Source of the DNA: Mitsuaria sp. 7
GTDB taxonomy: Bacteria; Pseudomonadota; Gammaproteobacteria; Burkholderiales; Burkholderiaceae_C
Assembly (NCBI RefSeq): GCF_001653795.1
Contig: NZ_CP011514.1
Span: forward strand, 4,606,279 to 4,670,278
DNA length: 64,000 nucleotides
Reading direction: 5' to 3'
Below are positions 38,003-48,248 of this stretch, one piece after another; positions within the stretch are counted from its first letter, which is position 1; each line of letters opens with the position of its first letter. The translations under genes were made by a program, and so were the position numbers. The notes under the pieces were generated by a model. It was not told the origin of the DNA and made no database searches. It saw nothing but the letters and a program-made list of their open reading frames with translations.

Positions 38003-39043
38003 TCAGGCGTGCGCGGCGGCCTGCGCCTGCGTCTCGGCCACGAACTGGTCCAGCTTCGCGCGGGCGGCGCCGGACTCGATCGCGACGCGCGCCTTCACGA
38101 TGCCGTCAGCGATCGACTCGACCACGTTGGCCGCGTACAGCGTCGCGCCCGCATTCAGCAGCACGATGTCGCGCGCCGCGCCGGGCTCGTTGCCCAGCAC
38201 GCCCAGCAGCACCTGACGGCTCTCCTCCGGACCGCTGACCCGCAGGTTGCGGCTCGCGACCATAGCCATGCCGAAGTCCTCGGGATGGACCTCGTACTCG
38301 CGGATCTCGCCGTTCTTCAGCTCGCCGACCAGGGTCGCCGCGCCCAGCGAGATCTCATCCATGTTGTCCTTGCCGTACACGACCACGGCGTGCTGCGCGC
38401 CCAGGCGCTGCATCACGCGGACCTGGATGCCGACGAGGTCCGGATGGAACACGCCCATCAGGATGTTGGGCGCGTCGGCCGGATTGGTCAGCGGCCCCAG
38501 GATGTTGAAGATCGTGCGCACGCCCAGCTCCTTGCGGACGGGCGCGATGTTCTTCATCGCCGGGTGGTGGTTGGGCGCGAACATGAACCCGATGCCGGTC
38601 TTGCGGACGCACTCGGCCACGGCCTGCGGCGGCAGCGACAGCGTGACGCCGAGCGCCTCCAGCACGTCGGCGCTGCCGGTCTTGGACGACACGCTGCGGT
38701 TGCCGTGCTTGGCGACCTGCGCGCCCGCCGCGGCCGCGACGAACATCGAGCAGGTCGAGATGTTGAAGGTGTGCGCGCCGTCGCCGCCGGTACCGACCAC
38801 GTCGACCAGATGCGGGCCTGCCTCGATCGGCACCTTGACGGAGAACTCGCGCATCACCTGCGCGGCGGCGGTGATCTCGCCGATGGTCTCCTTCTTGACG
38901 CGCAGGCCGATCAGGATCGCCGCGGCGGTCACCGGCGAGATGTCGCCGCTCATGATGCGGCGCATCAGCGACAGCATCTCGTCGTGGAAGATCTCGCGGT
39001 GCTCGATGACGCGGGTCAGAGCCTCGTTGTCGGTGATGGGCAT
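38003..39043 (-). CDS. trpD: Anthranilate phosphoribosyltransferase
   Basis: The product has 346 residues with the PRPP-binding loop [18 protein letters not shown] and [20 protein letters not shown]. It transfers the phosphoribosyl group to anthranilate. The start at 39043 (MPITDNEAL) has GGGAG upstream; the longer frame runs into the aldolase gene. It follows ltaE by 13 nt. Confidence 0.96.
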   Translation of the reverse strand: MPITDNEALTRVIEHREIFHDEMLSLMRRIMSGDISPVTAAAILIGLRVKKETIGEITAAAQVMREFSVKVPIEAGPHLVDVVGTGGDGAHTFNISTCSMFVAAAAGAQVAKHGNRSVSSKTGSADVLEALGVTLSLPPQAVAECVRKTGIGFMFAPNHHPAMKNIAPVRKELGVRTIFNILGPLTNPADAPNILMGVFHPDLVGIQVRVMQRLGAQHAVVVYGKDNMDEISLGAATLVGELKNGEIREYEVHPEDFGMAMVASRNLRVSGPEESRQVLLGVLGNEPGAARDIVLLNAGATLYAANVVESIADGIVKARVAIESGAARAKLDQFVAETQAQAAAHA

Positions 39044-39056
39044 GGCGATCTCCCGC

Positions 39057-40136
39057 TCAGGCGTTGAAGAACCGGCGCGTCGCCGCGACCGCGCGGTCGA
39101 CGCCCTCGGCGTCCACATCGAGGTGGGTCACGAAGCGCAGCTTGTACAGGCCGGTCGTGAGCACGCCTTCGGACTTCAGATGCTCGACCAGCTTCGCCGC
39201 AATGCCCTTGTCGACGTCGCAGAAGACGATGTTGGTCTGCGGTGCTTCGACGGTCAGCCCCGGCAGGCCTTGCAGTCCTTCAGCGAGGCGCTTCGCCAGC
39301 GCATGGTCCTCGACCAGGCGCTTCACCTGGTGGTCGAGCGCGTAGTGCGCCGCCGCCGCGAGCAGCCCGGCCTGGCGCATGCCGCCGCCCAGCATCTTGC
39401 GCCAGCGGTGCGCGCTCTTGATGAGCTCGCGCGAGCCGCACAGCACCGAGCCGACCGGCGCGCCCAGGCCCTTGGAGAAGCAGACCGACACGCTGTCGAA
39501 GTGCGAGCAGATGCGCTTCGCGGCGTCGTACGGATCGCTGCCGTCCTGCGCGGCGACCGCGACCGCCGCGTTGAACATCCGGGCGCCGTCGAGGTGGTGC
39601 GACAGGCCGTGCCGCTTCGCCAGGTCGGCGGCGGCGGCGAGGTAGTCCATCGGCAGCACCTTGCCACCGACCGTGTTCTCGAGCGCCAGCAGCCGCGTGC
39701 GCGCGAAGTGCGCGTCGTCGGGCTTGATGTTGGCTTCGATGTCGGCCAGCGGCAGCGAGCCGTCCGGCGCGTGGTTCAGCGGCTGCGGCTGGATCGAGCC
39801 CAGCACCGCGGCGCCGCCGCCTTCCCAGCGGTAGGTGTGGGCGTACTGGCCGACGATGTATTCATCGCCGCGCTGGCAATGCGCCATCAGCGCGCACAGG
39901 TTGCTCTGCGTGCCCGTGGGCATGAACAGCGCGGCCTCGAAGCCGAGCCGCTCCGCCAGCGCCGCCTGCAGCGCGTTGACGCTCGGGTCGTCGCCGAAGA
40001 CGTCGTCGCCCAGCGCCGCGGACGCCATGGCCGCGCGCATGCCCGCGGTCGGCTGGGTGACGGTATCGCTGCGCAGATCGACGATCGCGCCGATGTTGCC
40101 GCCGCTCTGACCTGCTGCCTTGCTGCCTTCGTTCAT
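39057..40136 (-). CDS. ltaE: Low-specificity L-threonine aldolase
   Basis: The product has 359 residues of fold-type I PLP enzyme: [19 protein letters not shown] at the N-terminus, [12 protein letters not shown] (PLP-binding Asp) and the Schiff-base Lys in [20 protein letters not shown]. It cleaves threonine or allo-threonine to glycine and acetaldehyde. It lies inside the trp operon, overlapping the trpG stop by 4 nt and 13 nt ahead of trpD, an unusual insertion. It has no known step in tryptophan synthesis. Confidence 0.9.
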   Translation of the reverse strand: MNEGSKAAGQSGGNIGAIVDLRSDTVTQPTAGMRAAMASAALGDDVFGDDPSVNALQAALAERLGFEAALFMPTGTQSNLCALMAHCQRGDEYIVGQYAHTYRWEGGGAAVLGSIQPQPLNHAPDGSLPLADIEANIKPDDAHFARTRLLALENTVGGKVLPMDYLAAAADLAKRHGLSHHLDGARMFNAAVAVAAQDGSDPYDAAKRICSHFDSVSVCFSKGLGAPVGSVLCGSRELIKSAHRWRKMLGGGMRQAGLLAAAAHYALDHQVKRLVEDHALAKRLAEGLQGLPGLTVEAPQTNIVFCDVDKGIAAKLVEHLKSEGVLTTGLYKLRFVTHLDVDAEGVDRAVAATRRFFNA

Positions 40137-40717
40137 CGTGCCAACTCCAGGAAGTTCTTGAGCATCGCGTGACCGTGCTCCGAGAGGATGGATTCGGGAT
40201 GGAACTGGACGCCTTCCAGCGGCGTCGCCGTGCCGGCGAGCGCGCGGTGACGCACGCCCATGATCTCGCCGTCCTCGCTGCGGGCGCTGATCTCCAGCTC
40301 TTTCGGGATCGTCGATTCCTCGATCGCGAGCGAGTGGTAGCGGATCACGTCGAAGCGCCCGGGCAGACCGCTGAAGACGCCTTGGTTGTCGGTCGTGATC
40401 GTCGAGGACTTGCCGTGCATCTGCACCTTGGCGCGAATGATGTTGCCGCCCAGCGCGGCGCCGATGCTCTGGTGCCCAAGGCACACGCCGAGGATCGGCA
40501 ACTTGCCGATGAAGCGCTGGATCGCCGGCACGCAGACGCCCGCTTCCTTGGGCGTGCACGGACCGGGCGAGAGCACCAGCTGCGTCGGGTTGAGCGCGGC
40601 GATCTCGTCCAGCGTGATCTGGTCGTTGCGGACCGTCTTCACCTCGGCGCCGAGCTCGGCGAAGTACTGCACCAGGTTGAAGGTGAAGCTGTCGTAGTTG
40701 TCGATCATCAGCAGCAT
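40133..40717 (-). CDS. trpG: Anthranilate synthase glutamine amidotransferase component
   Basis: The product has 194 residues, a class I glutamine amidotransferase. The nucleophile Cys is in [12 protein letters not shown], with His/Glu in GVQFHPESI, and the N-terminus is [19 protein letters not shown]. It supplies ammonia to TrpE, and probably to PabB. It follows trpE by 27 nt. Confidence 0.96.
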   Translation of the reverse strand: MLLMIDNYDSFTFNLVQYFAELGAEVKTVRNDQITLDEIAALNPTQLVLSPGPCTPKEAGVCVPAIQRFIGKLPILGVCLGHQSIGAALGGNIIRAKVQMHGKSSTITTDNQGVFSGLPGRFDVIRYHSLAIEESTIPKELEISARSEDGEIMGVRHRALAGTATPLEGVQFHPESILSEHGHAMLKNFLELAR

Positions 40718-40744
40718 GTTCTTGCTCCTTCGTTCACTTCAGCT

Positions 40745-42229
40745 TCAGAAGCCTTCTTCGACCAGTTCCGCGGCGCGCAGCAGCGCGCGCGCCTTGGCCT
40801 CGGTCTCCTTCCATTCGAGCTCGGGGACCGAGTCCGCCACGATGCCCGCGGCCGCCTGCACGTACAGCACCTGGTCCATGACGATGCCGGTGCGGATCGC
40901 GATGGCCAGGTCCATGTCGCCGCCGAAGCTCAGGTAGCCGCAGGCGCCGCCGTAGATGCCGCGCTTGACGGGTTCGAGCTCGTCGATGATCTCCATCGCG
41001 CGGATCTTGGGCGCGCCCGACAGCGTGCCCGCCGGGAAGCTCGCGCGGAACACGTCCATGTTGCCGACGCCAGGTTTCAGGATCCCCTCGACGTTGCTGA
41101 CGATGTGCATCACGTGCGAGTAGCGTTCCACCGCGAAGGCGTCCGTCACCTTCACGCTGCCGGTCTGCGCGATGCGGCCGATGTCGTTGCGGGCCAGGTC
41201 GATCAGCATCAGGTGCTCGGCGCGTTCCTTCGGATCGGCCTTGAGCTCGACCTCCAGCGCCTGGTCCTGCTCCGGGGTGCCGCCGCGGGGACGCGTGCCG
41301 GCCAGCGGTCGGATCGTGACCTTGCGGCCGTCGGGCGTCTGCTCCTGGCGCACCAGGATCTCCGGCGAGGCGCCCACGATCTGGAAGTCCCCCATGTCGT
41401 AGAAGTACATGTAGGGGCTGGGATTCAGCGAGCGCAGCGCACGGTAGAGGCTCAGCGGCGACTCCGTGTAGCGCTTCTTCAGCCGCTGGCCGAAGACGAT
41501 CTGCATGCAGTCGCCGGCCGCGATGTAGGCCTTGGCCTTGTCGACGGAAGCGAGGAAGTCGGCCTTCGCGAACTCCCGTTCGACCGGATGCGCCTGCGCC
41601 CGCGCGACGCGCGGCGCGGCGACCGAGTAACCCAGCTTGTCCTTCAGTTCGGTGAGGCGCTTCTTCGCCTTGAAGTAGGCCTCGGACTGGCCCGGGTCGG
41701 CGTAGACGATCAGGTAGAGCTTGCCCGACAGGTTGTCGATGACGGCGAGCTCCTCGCACTGCAGCAGCATCACGTCCGGCGTCGGCAGGCCGCCGTCGGG
41801 CGTGGACTCGGCCAGGCGCGGCTCGATGTAGCGGACGGCGTCGTAGCCGAAGTAGCCGGCGAGTCCGCCGCAGAAGCGCGGCATTCCGGGACGGAGCGCG
41901 ACCTTGAAGCGCTGCTGGTAGGCCTCGATGAAGGCGAGCGGGTCGCCCTCGTGCGTCTCGATGACGGCGCCGTCGCGGATCACGCGGGTGACGGGGCCTT
42001 CGCTCTTCAGCACGGTGCGCGCGGGCAGGCCGATGAAGGAGTAGCGGCCGAAGCGTTCACCGCCGACCACCGACTCCAGCAGGAAGCTGTGGCGGCCCGG
42101 GCCGTTGCCGGCGCAGAGCTTCAGGTAGAGCGAGAGCGGGGTCTCGAGATCCGCGAAGGCCTCGCTGATCAGCGGGATGCGGTTGTAGCCGTCGGCGGCC
42201 AGGCTTTGGAATTCCAGTTCGGTGATCAC
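40745..42229 (-). CDS. trpE: Anthranilate synthase component I
   Basis: The product has 494 residues and makes anthranilate from chorismate. It shows the N-terminal feedback motif LLESVVGGERFGRYSFIG and the chorismate-binding core (AGTRPRGGTPEQD, DLARNDIGRIA, FPAGTLSGAPKIRAMEII). The start codon is GTG (42227-42229). It is the first structural gene of the operon, about 180 nt after a probable leader-peptide ORF. Confidence 0.96.
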   Translation of the reverse strand: MITELEFQSLAADGYNRIPLISEAFADLETPLSLYLKLCAGNGPGRHSFLLESVVGGERFGRYSFIGLPARTVLKSEGPVTRVIRDGAVIETHEGDPLAFIEAYQQRFKVALRPGMPRFCGGLAGYFGYDAVRYIEPRLAESTPDGGLPTPDVMLLQCEELAVIDNLSGKLYLIVYADPGQSEAYFKAKKRLTELKDKLGYSVAAPRVARAQAHPVEREFAKADFLASVDKAKAYIAAGDCMQIVFGQRLKKRYTESPLSLYRALRSLNPSPYMYFYDMGDFQIVGASPEILVRQEQTPDGRKVTIRPLAGTRPRGGTPEQDQALEVELKADPKERAEHLMLIDLARNDIGRIAQTGSVKVTDAFAVERYSHVMHIVSNVEGILKPGVGNMDVFRASFPAGTLSGAPKIRAMEIIDELEPVKRGIYGGACGYLSFGGDMDLAIAIRTGIVMDQVLYVQAAAGIVADSVPELEWKETEAKARALLRAAELVEEGF

Positions 42230-42411
42230 GTCGTCAAACCTCTTGGCGGATGCGGCGTGTCGTCAGTGACGCAGGGCATCACGACGCGCGCGCAAGCGGT
42301 AACTCAGGTCGCCTGTTGGACCTGCCCCGTACGGTAGGGTGCAGAGGATGTGTGACGGTTCCCGCGTCCGGGGGATAGGGGTGGACGGCGGGTGGCAAGC
42401 ATCAGGCGGCT
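42230..42411 (-). promoter_or_regulatory. trp operon leader region between leader peptide and trpE
   Basis: The leader RNA after the short ORF has a C-rich, G-poor run on the coding strand (complement of 42370-42396), like a Rho loading site. Two hairpins follow: CAGGTC/GACCTG (42305-42324) and GTGATGC/GCGTCAC (42266-42282). No U-tract follows either hairpin, so a classical intrinsic attenuator is not evident and Rho-dependent control is more likely if attenuation occurs. No other gene is seen in the 393-bp trpE to 42623 gap. Confidence 0.4.
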
Positions 42412-42492
42412 TCAGGTGAAGTCGGACCAGGATCGCCAGGGCCAGGCTCCCCGGTCGTTCGACCCCTTGATGTGCTTGCGCGTGATAAACAT
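42412..42492 (-). CDS. trpL: Probable trp operon leader peptide (TrpL)
   Basis: A 26-codon ORF with an ATG at 42490-42492, ending TGA at 42412-42414. Three Trp residues are clustered near its end (W17, W19, W22 in GAWPWRSWSDFT). This position and composition are those of a ribosome-stalling sensor of Trp-tRNA. A TACACT -10 element ends only 10 nt before the ATG, so the mRNA may be nearly leaderless; no Shine-Dalgarno sequence is visible. Regulation is inferred and the ORF could be chance. Confidence 0.5.
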   Translation of the reverse strand: MFITRKHIKGSNDRGAWPWRSWSDFT

Positions 42493-42622
42493 GGTGTTGA
42501 TCAGTGTAGCAGGCGACGTGGGCAGGAGGATTCCCGGAGGCCCGGCTTCGCATGGCTGTCGGATACTTCGCATCAGAGTCGACCGTGGAGTCGGCCGATC
42601 CTTCCGGAGGGAATGGAGACAC

Positions 42623-43315
42623 ATGTCCAAGCGCAAAGTCCTGATGGCCGCGGGCGTGCTCGCCGCCGCGATGCTGACGCCGATCGCCGCGTCGGCCCAA
42701 TCGTCGCCTCCGGCGGCTTCCGCGGCCGCTGCGGCCGCCACCACGGCGCCGATCGAGCTGGCCGGCGTCAAGTACGACGGCACCGCCGAGGTGGCGGGCC
42801 AGAAGCTGCAGCTCAACGGGGCGGGGATCCGCTACAAGGCGATCTTCAAGGTCTACACGGCCGGCCTGTACATGAACGCCAAGGCCACCACGCCCGAGGC
42901 GGTGCTGGCCAACACCGGCCCGAAGCGCATGCACATCCAGATGCTGCGCGACATCGACGGCGAGGAGCTGGGCAAGCTCTTCACCAAGGGCATGGAGCAG
43001 AACGCGACGCGCGAGGAATTCGGGCGTTCGATCGTCGGCGTGCTGCGCATGTCGGAGATCTTCGTGCAGAAGAAGAAGCTCAAGACGGGCGAGAGCTTCG
43101 GCGTGGACTACATCCCCGGGACGGGCACGGTGGTCTTCGTCAACGGCCAGTTGATCCCCGGCGAGCCGATCAAGGGCGAGGACTTTTTCAACGTGCTGCT
43201 GAAGATCTGGCTGGGCAAATCGCCGGCTGACAGCGACCTGAAGGTGGCCTTGCTGGGCGGCGGCAAGGCGGCGCCGGTGACCAGCAACCGCAACGCGGCG
43301 GGCAGCAGCCGCTGA
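42623..43315 (+). CDS. Periplasmic chalcone-isomerase-like protein
   Basis: The product has 230 residues with a signal peptide (KVLMAAGVLAAAMLTPIAASA), a low-complexity Ala/Pro linker and a chalcone-isomerase-like domain (IRYKAIFKVYTAGLYMNAKA, IDGEELGKLFTKGMEQNA, VVFVNGQLIPGEPIKGEDFF). Bacterial members are periplasmic or lipid-binding proteins of uncertain role and are not expected to isomerise chalcones. GGAG lies 5 nt before the ATG. It is divergent from trpE and convergent with gph. Confidence 0.8.
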   Translation: MSKRKVLMAAGVLAAAMLTPIAASAQSSPPAASAAAAAATTAPIELAGVKYDGTAEVAGQKLQLNGAGIRYKAIFKVYTAGLYMNAKATTPEAVLANTGPKRMHIQMLRDIDGEELGKLFTKGMEQNATREEFGRSIVGVLRMSEIFVQKKKLKTGESFGVDYIPGTGTVVFVNGQLIPGEPIKGEDFFNVLLKIWLGKSPADSDLKVALLGGGKAAPVTSNRNAAGSSR

Positions 43316-43388
43316 AGCCCCCAGGGCCGCCGGAGCCGGCACCCGACGATGCGCCGTTCCGCGTGATGCGGACGGCGCATCGTCGTTT

Positions 43389-44048
43389 TCAGCCCAGCAG
43401 TTCGTCGAGCCGGTCGATGTAGCGCTCCGCGGGCACCTCGCGGATGGGCTGTCCGTGGTTGTAGCCGTAGCTGACCAGCGCGATCGGGCAGCCGGCGGCA
43501 TGCGCGGCGCGCGCGTCGTTGCTGGAGTCGCCGATCATCCAGGTCGTCGCCGGCGTTGAGCCCAGCGCCTCGCAGGTCTTGAGCAACGGCATCGGATCGG
43601 GCTTCTTGCGCTCGAAGTCGTCGCCGCCGAAGACACGGTCGAAGTAGCGGTCCAAACCCTTGCGCTTGAGCAGCTCACGCGCGAACGCGGCGGGCTTGTT
43701 GGTCAGGCAGGCCATCGGCAGGCCGAGCGCCTTCAGCGCATCCAGTCCTTCGATCACGCCAGGGAAAACGTCGGCGTGTTCGCCGTTGAGCACTTCATAG
43801 TGGCGCTGGTAGAGCGCCCAGGCCTGCTCGTAGTGCTGCTGGGGAGCGCCGACTTCGGCGAGCACGCTGCGGATCAGGTGCTCGCTGCCCTGACCGATCG
43901 TGTGCTCGACGAAATCGCGCTGCACGGAAGGCAGCGACATGTCGGCCATCACGCGGTTCAGCACCGCAACGAAGTCGCCCAAGGTGTCGACGAGCGTGCC
44001 GTCGAGGTCGAGCATGAAGGCGGTGGGAGTCGGATGGAGCAAAGGCAT
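43389..44048 (-). CDS. gph: HAD-family phosphoglycolate phosphatase
   Basis: The product has 219 residues. HAD motif I is MLDLDGTLVDTLGD (nucleophile and acid/base Asp), motif II Thr in ACLTNKPAAF and motif IV in GDSSNDARAAHAAGCPI. Gph salvages 2-phosphoglycolate from DNA repair. In related genomes gph lies next to trpE; here the chalcone-isomerase-like gene separates them. Confidence 0.88.
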   Translation of the reverse strand: MPLLHPTPTAFMLDLDGTLVDTLGDFVAVLNRVMADMSLPSVQRDFVEHTIGQGSEHLIRSVLAEVGAPQQHYEQAWALYQRHYEVLNGEHADVFPGVIEGLDALKALGLPMACLTNKPAAFARELLKRKGLDRYFDRVFGGDDFERKKPDPMPLLKTCEALGSTPATTWMIGDSSNDARAAHAAGCPIALVSYGYNHGQPIREVPAERYIDRLDELLG

Positions 44049-44068
44049 GCCGTCATCCTAGCCGCGCC

Positions 44069-45001
44069 TCAGGCCTTCTTCGTCGAAGGCACCTCGCCCT
44101 GCGCTTGCACCTCGGCCGCGACCTCCGCCACCAGCGCCCTCAACCAACGGTGCGCCGGATCGTCCCGGTATCTGACGTGCCACGCGATCTCCACCGGGAA
44201 GGTTCCCAGGTCCACCGGCGACGGCAGCACCTTCAGCCGCTTGTCCGACGCCAGCTTCCGGCAGATCTGCGCCGGCAGCGTCGCGCAGTAGTCGGTCACC
44301 GCGACCACTTCCGGCACCGCCAGGAAGTGCGTCACCGACACCGCGACCTCGCGCTTCAGTCCCTGCTTCTCCAGCGCCTGGAACAGGCCCACGCGCAGAC
44401 GACCCGGCGGCAGCACGTTCACGTGCTTGAGCTGCTCGTACTGCTTGCGCGTCATCTTCCGGTCCACCGTCGGATGCCCGCGTCGCACGATGCAGGCGAG
44501 CCCGTCCTCCATCACGTGCTGCACGACGAGGTTGTCCGGCGGTTCGACCACCCGCCCCAGCACCATCGCCGTCGAGCCCGAGATCACGCCCGTCTCCGCC
44601 AGATCGGTACCGAACGGCGTGAGCCGCACCGCCATGTTCGGCGCCAGCTCCCGCAGCCGCGCGACGATGGCCGGCACCAGCACCAGCTCGACATAGCTGT
44701 TGGGCGCCAGCGTCACCAGCTGCGTCGACTTCGCCGGATCGAAGTCCCGCTGGCCGAGGATCGCCCCGTCCAGGCTGGCCAGCGCGGCGGCAATGATGGG
44801 CGCGAGTTCCTCCGCCTTCTGCGTGGGCTGCATGCCGTAGCGCTCGCGGATGAAGAGCGGATCCATCAGCATCGCCCGCAGCCGCGTCAACGCGTTGGAC
44901 AGCGCCGGCTGCGTGATGCCCAGCCGCTGCGCCGCGCGGGTCACGCTGCGCTCCTCCATCACCGCCAGGAAGACCGGCAGCAGGTTCAGGTCGTATCGCA
45001 T
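44069..45001 (-). CDS. LysR-family transcriptional regulator
   Basis: The product has 310 residues: N-terminal winged HTH (MRYDLNLLPVFLAVMEERSV, RAAQRLGITQPALSNALTRL) and a C-terminal effector domain. The N-terminus resembles the NodD/PcpR/LeuO-like group. The start at 45001 aligns with family members; an ATG six codons earlier (45019) is possible. No divergent target gene is adjacent, so the target is unknown. Confidence 0.88.
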   Translation of the reverse strand: MRYDLNLLPVFLAVMEERSVTRAAQRLGITQPALSNALTRLRAMLMDPLFIRERYGMQPTQKAEELAPIIAAALASLDGAILGQRDFDPAKSTQLVTLAPNSYVELVLVPAIVARLRELAPNMAVRLTPFGTDLAETGVISGSTAMVLGRVVEPPDNLVVQHVMEDGLACIVRRGHPTVDRKMTRKQYEQLKHVNVLPPGRLRVGLFQALEKQGLKREVAVSVTHFLAVPEVVAVTDYCATLPAQICRKLASDKRLKVLPSPVDLGTFPVEIAWHVRYRDDPAHRWLRALVAEVAAEVQAQGEVPSTKKA

Positions 45002-45082
45002 CCAGCCATGTTGCCCCATGCATATCTGTTGTTCAACGGATAAATCGGATGAATGCAACGGCAATGGAAACGGAAACGACAA

Positions 45083-45112
45083 GGGCCCGACGATCTTCCG
45101 ATCGCCGGGCCC
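45083..45112 (-). terminator. Terminator after the chemotaxis receptor gene
   Basis: A 13-bp stem, GGGCCCGGCGATC pairing GATCGTCGGGCCC with one G-U, loop GGAA, followed on the minus strand by TTGTCGTTTCC. It lies 19 nt after the receptor stop and upstream of the LysR gene. Confidence 0.7.
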
Positions 45113-45130
45113 TGCGTCATCGAGCAACGA

Positions 45131-46648
45131 TTACGAGAAGACGCCGACCGCGGTGACGAGCACCTGCGACTGCTGCTCCAGCGACTCCGCCGCGGCGGAT
45201 GCCTGCTCCACCAGCGCCGCGTTCTGCTGCGTCGCCTGGTCCATCTGCGCGATGGCCTGGTTGATCTGCTCGATGCCCGCGGTCTGCTCCTGGCTGGCGC
45301 TGGAGATCTCGCCCACGATGTCGGTGACCCGCTTCACGCTGCCGACGATCTGCGACATCGTCGCGCCCGCCTGGCTCACCAGCGCACCGCCGGCCTCGAC
45401 CTTCTGCACCGAGTCGCCGATCAGCGCCTTGATCTCCTTGGCCGCCGTCGCGCTGCGCTGCGCCAGCGTGCGCACTTCCGACGCCACCACCGCGAAGCCG
45501 CGGCCCTGCTCGCCCGCACGGGCCGCCTCCACCGCCGCGTTCAGCGCCAGGATGTTGGTCTGGAACGCGATCCCGTCGATCGTGCCGATAATGTCCACGA
45601 TCTTGTTGGACGAGCTGCTGATCGACGCCATCGTCGCCACCACCTCGTCGACGACCTTGCCGCCCTGCACCGCGATCTCGGACGCGGACATCGCCAGCTG
45701 GTTGGCCTGACGCGCGTTGTCGGCGCTCTGCTTGACCGTAGCGGTCAGCTCTTCCATCGAGGCCGCCGTCTCTTCCAGCGCGCTCGCCTGGGACTCGGTG
45801 CGCGACGACAGGTCGCGGTTGCCGGCGGCGATCTCGCCGGCAGCGGTCGCGATCGTGTCGGTGGAACCGCGGATCTGGCCGACGGTCGTCGACAGGCTGC
45901 GCTGCATGCGGTCCATCGCGGAGAGCAGGCTGTCCGCATGCGCGTCGCGCAGGTCCACCGCCACGTTCAGGTCGCCCGCGCCGATGCGGTGGACGATGTC
46001 CGAGGCATAGGCCGGCTCACCGCCCAGCTGCCGGTAGATGCTGCCCGCCAGGCGCCAGCCCAGCACGCCCACCACCGCCATCAGCGCCACGCCGATGGAC
46101 AGCAGCATCGTGGCGCTGCGCCAGAAGGCGTTGTCGATGTCGTCGATGTAGTCGCCGAAGCCGATGATCCAGTCCCACGGCTCGAAGCGGACCACCGCGT
46201 AGAGCTTCTCGACCTCGTCCTTCGTGTTGGGCCGCGTGCCCAGCGCGATCACGGTGCCGATCTTCTTGCCCTCGAGCGCGGTGCGATAACGCACGCCGGC
46301 CTCCTTGCCGCCCTTGGCGTCGACGATGCCGACGCGCTTCGGGTTCGGGTGCACGAGGTTGACGTCGTCGCTGTAGCCGCGGACGAAGAAGTACAGCTCG
46401 TCCTTGCGGAAGCTGCCGATGATCAGCTTGCCCTGCTTCTGCGCTTCCTCGCGGGTGATCTTGCCCGCGGTCTCCTGCTCATGCAGCTTCTCCAGCGCGG
46501 ACTGCGCCAGCACCACCAGCGTCGAGAGCTGCGCGGTGCGCTCCTTCATCATCGTCTGGCGCAGCGTCGTCAAGGACACCGCCGCCAGGACCACCATGCC
46601 GATCAGCGCGGCAAGACACAGGAAGAGGATTCGGGTTCGGAGTTTCAT
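45131..46648 (-). CDS. Methyl-accepting chemotaxis protein with single Cache domain
   Basis: The product has 505 residues: TM1 (about residues 7-28), a periplasmic single Cache-type sensor ([39 protein letters not shown]), TM2 (about 190-210), a HAMP-like linker and the cytoplasmic signalling domain. The CheA/CheW hairpin tip is [20 protein letters not shown]. It would steer motility towards small organic acids or similar ligands; the ligand is not predictable. No CheBR pentapeptide is seen at the C-terminus (ends VTAVGVFS). Confidence 0.92.
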   Translation of the reverse strand: MKLRTRILFLCLAALIGMVVLAAVSLTTLRQTMMKERTAQLSTLVVLAQSALEKLHEQETAGKITREEAQKQGKLIIGSFRKDELYFFVRGYSDDVNLVHPNPKRVGIVDAKGGKEAGVRYRTALEGKKIGTVIALGTRPNTKDEVEKLYAVVRFEPWDWIIGFGDYIDDIDNAFWRSATMLLSIGVALMAVVGVLGWRLAGSIYRQLGGEPAYASDIVHRIGAGDLNVAVDLRDAHADSLLSAMDRMQRSLSTTVGQIRGSTDTIATAAGEIAAGNRDLSSRTESQASALEETAASMEELTATVKQSADNARQANQLAMSASEIAVQGGKVVDEVVATMASISSSSNKIVDIIGTIDGIAFQTNILALNAAVEAARAGEQGRGFAVVASEVRTLAQRSATAAKEIKALIGDSVQKVEAGGALVSQAGATMSQIVGSVKRVTDIVGEISSASQEQTAGIEQINQAIAQMDQATQQNAALVEQASAAAESLEQQSQVLVTAVGVFS

Positions 46649-46753
46649 GGGCGTGTGGAAGGCTGGCAGGCCGCGCACGGCGGACGGGATGGCCCGAACG
46701 GGCCAATCCGGGTTTATCGGCCAGATCCCCACTGGGATGAACCCTGGCGAGCG

Positions 46754-48208
46754 CTAACGCACGGCGTTATCCGTCACAACCGCACGGATCGGGGTACGGA
46801 GCGTGAAACCGATTTCGGTCTTCCCATCAACCGAGTCGACGAAGGTCTCGCCCCCGTGCATGCGGGCGACCGCGCGCACGATGGCCAGTCCGAGGCCGAA
46901 CCGGTCCCCCGCCTTGGAGCGCGAGGACTCGCCGCGCCAGAAGCGGTCGAACATCCGTCGGCGGACCTCTTCGGGGATCGGATCGCCGGGGTTGATCACG
47001 ACGATCCTTGCGCCTTCGACACCATTGGCGCTCTCGCCATTGCCGCCGTCGCGCAAGCCCTGACCCTTCGTCACCGACTCGATGCACACCGTGAGCGTCG
47101 CCCCTTCCGGCGCATGCCGCGACGCGTTGGTCAGCAGGTTCACCAGCGCGCGGCGCAGCAGCGCGCGGTTGGCGGGCAGCCGGTGCTCGCCGTCCACGAA
47201 GAGACGCTGATGTTTCTCGTCGAGCAGGATCTCGACGAATTCGCCCACGCCGTGCGCCTCATCCCGCAACGACAGCTCGACGAGGTCGGCCGCCGCGTCG
47301 CCCTGGTCGGCGCGCGCGAGGAACAGCATGTCGTTGATCATCGACGCCATGCCGCGCAGCTCCTCGAGGTGGGACTCCAGCACGTCGCGCATCTCGGCCT
47401 CCGGCCGGTCCCGCGACAGCACCACCTCCGCGCCGTTGATCATGATCGCCAGCGGCGTGCGCAGCTCGTGGGCCACGTTCGCGTTGAAGCCCTCGAGCTG
47501 TGTCCAGGCTTCCTCCATCCGCGACAGCACCTCGTTGAAGCGCTGCGCGAGCGGCATCAGCTCGGCGCTGTCCTCCGGCAACGTGAGCCGGCGCGACAAC
47601 GCGCCGGGCTGGATCACCGCCGCCTCGCGCGACAGCGCCGACAACGCGCGCAATCCGCGCCGCGTGGCGAGCCACGCCAGCGCGATCGTGCAGAGCACGC
47701 CGGCCACGCCGACCAGCAGTCCCGCGTCGTCGTAGGTCGCCAGCATCTGCTGACGCGGCCTGGGATCCATGCCGATCAGCACCTGCGCGTCGGGGAACAC
47801 CGCGTGATCGGGCAGCAGGAAATGCGCGCCGCGCAACTCGACGCCGTCCTGCCGCCGCAGCCAGACCTTGTCGCCGTCGCGCTGCACCGTCGGCGGCAGC
47901 GGCTCCGCACCGTACAGCAGCGCGCCATCGCGGCCGACCAGCCACACGTTCCAGCGGAAGCGCCCGCCGATGCTCGTCGCCGAGAGATGACGACGCAGCA
48001 TCGGCAGATCGTCCATCGAGTGCGCCTCGCCGATGAAGTGCTTCACGACCTCCGTCTTGCCGAGCAGGTCGGCACGCTCATCGGCGACCAGCACCTGCTC
48101 CAGCGCCTTGTGCAGCAGCAGGCCGGCGGCGGAGAACACCACCACCGCCACCAGCGCCAGCATCAGCACCAGCCGTGCGGAGATCGAGCCGAGACGCCCC
48201 GCGCTCAC
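46754..48208 (-). CDS. CusS/IrlS-type sensor histidine kinase
   Basis: The product has 484 residues: TM1 (about 11-33), a periplasmic domain (about 34-163), TM2 (about 164-183), HAMP, HisKA with the phospho-acceptor in FNANVAHELRTPLA (H247) and HATPase (LVNLLTNASRHAPEG; FGLGLAIVRAVARMHGG). The architecture fits the heavy-metal-sensor kinase family. The start is GTG. It follows its response regulator by 40 nt. No metal-efflux genes lie nearby, so the signal is open. Confidence 0.88.
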   Translation of the reverse strand: MSAGRLGSISARLVLMLALVAVVVFSAAGLLLHKALEQVLVADERADLLGKTEVVKHFIGEAHSMDDLPMLRRHLSATSIGGRFRWNVWLVGRDGALLYGAEPLPPTVQRDGDKVWLRRQDGVELRGAHFLLPDHAVFPDAQVLIGMDPRPRQQMLATYDDAGLLVGVAGVLCTIALAWLATRRGLRALSALSREAAVIQPGALSRRLTLPEDSAELMPLAQRFNEVLSRMEEAWTQLEGFNANVAHELRTPLAIMINGAEVVLSRDRPEAEMRDVLESHLEELRGMASMINDMLFLARADQGDAAADLVELSLRDEAHGVGEFVEILLDEKHQRLFVDGEHRLPANRALLRRALVNLLTNASRHAPEGATLTVCIESVTKGQGLRDGGNGESANGVEGARIVVINPGDPIPEEVRRRMFDRFWRGESSRSKAGDRFGLGLAIVRAVARMHGGETFVDSVDGKTEIGFTLRTPIRAVVTDNAVR

Positions 48209-48248
48209 CGGCGTTCCTCCGTCGACACGAGAGTCGCGGCCGCTCGCC

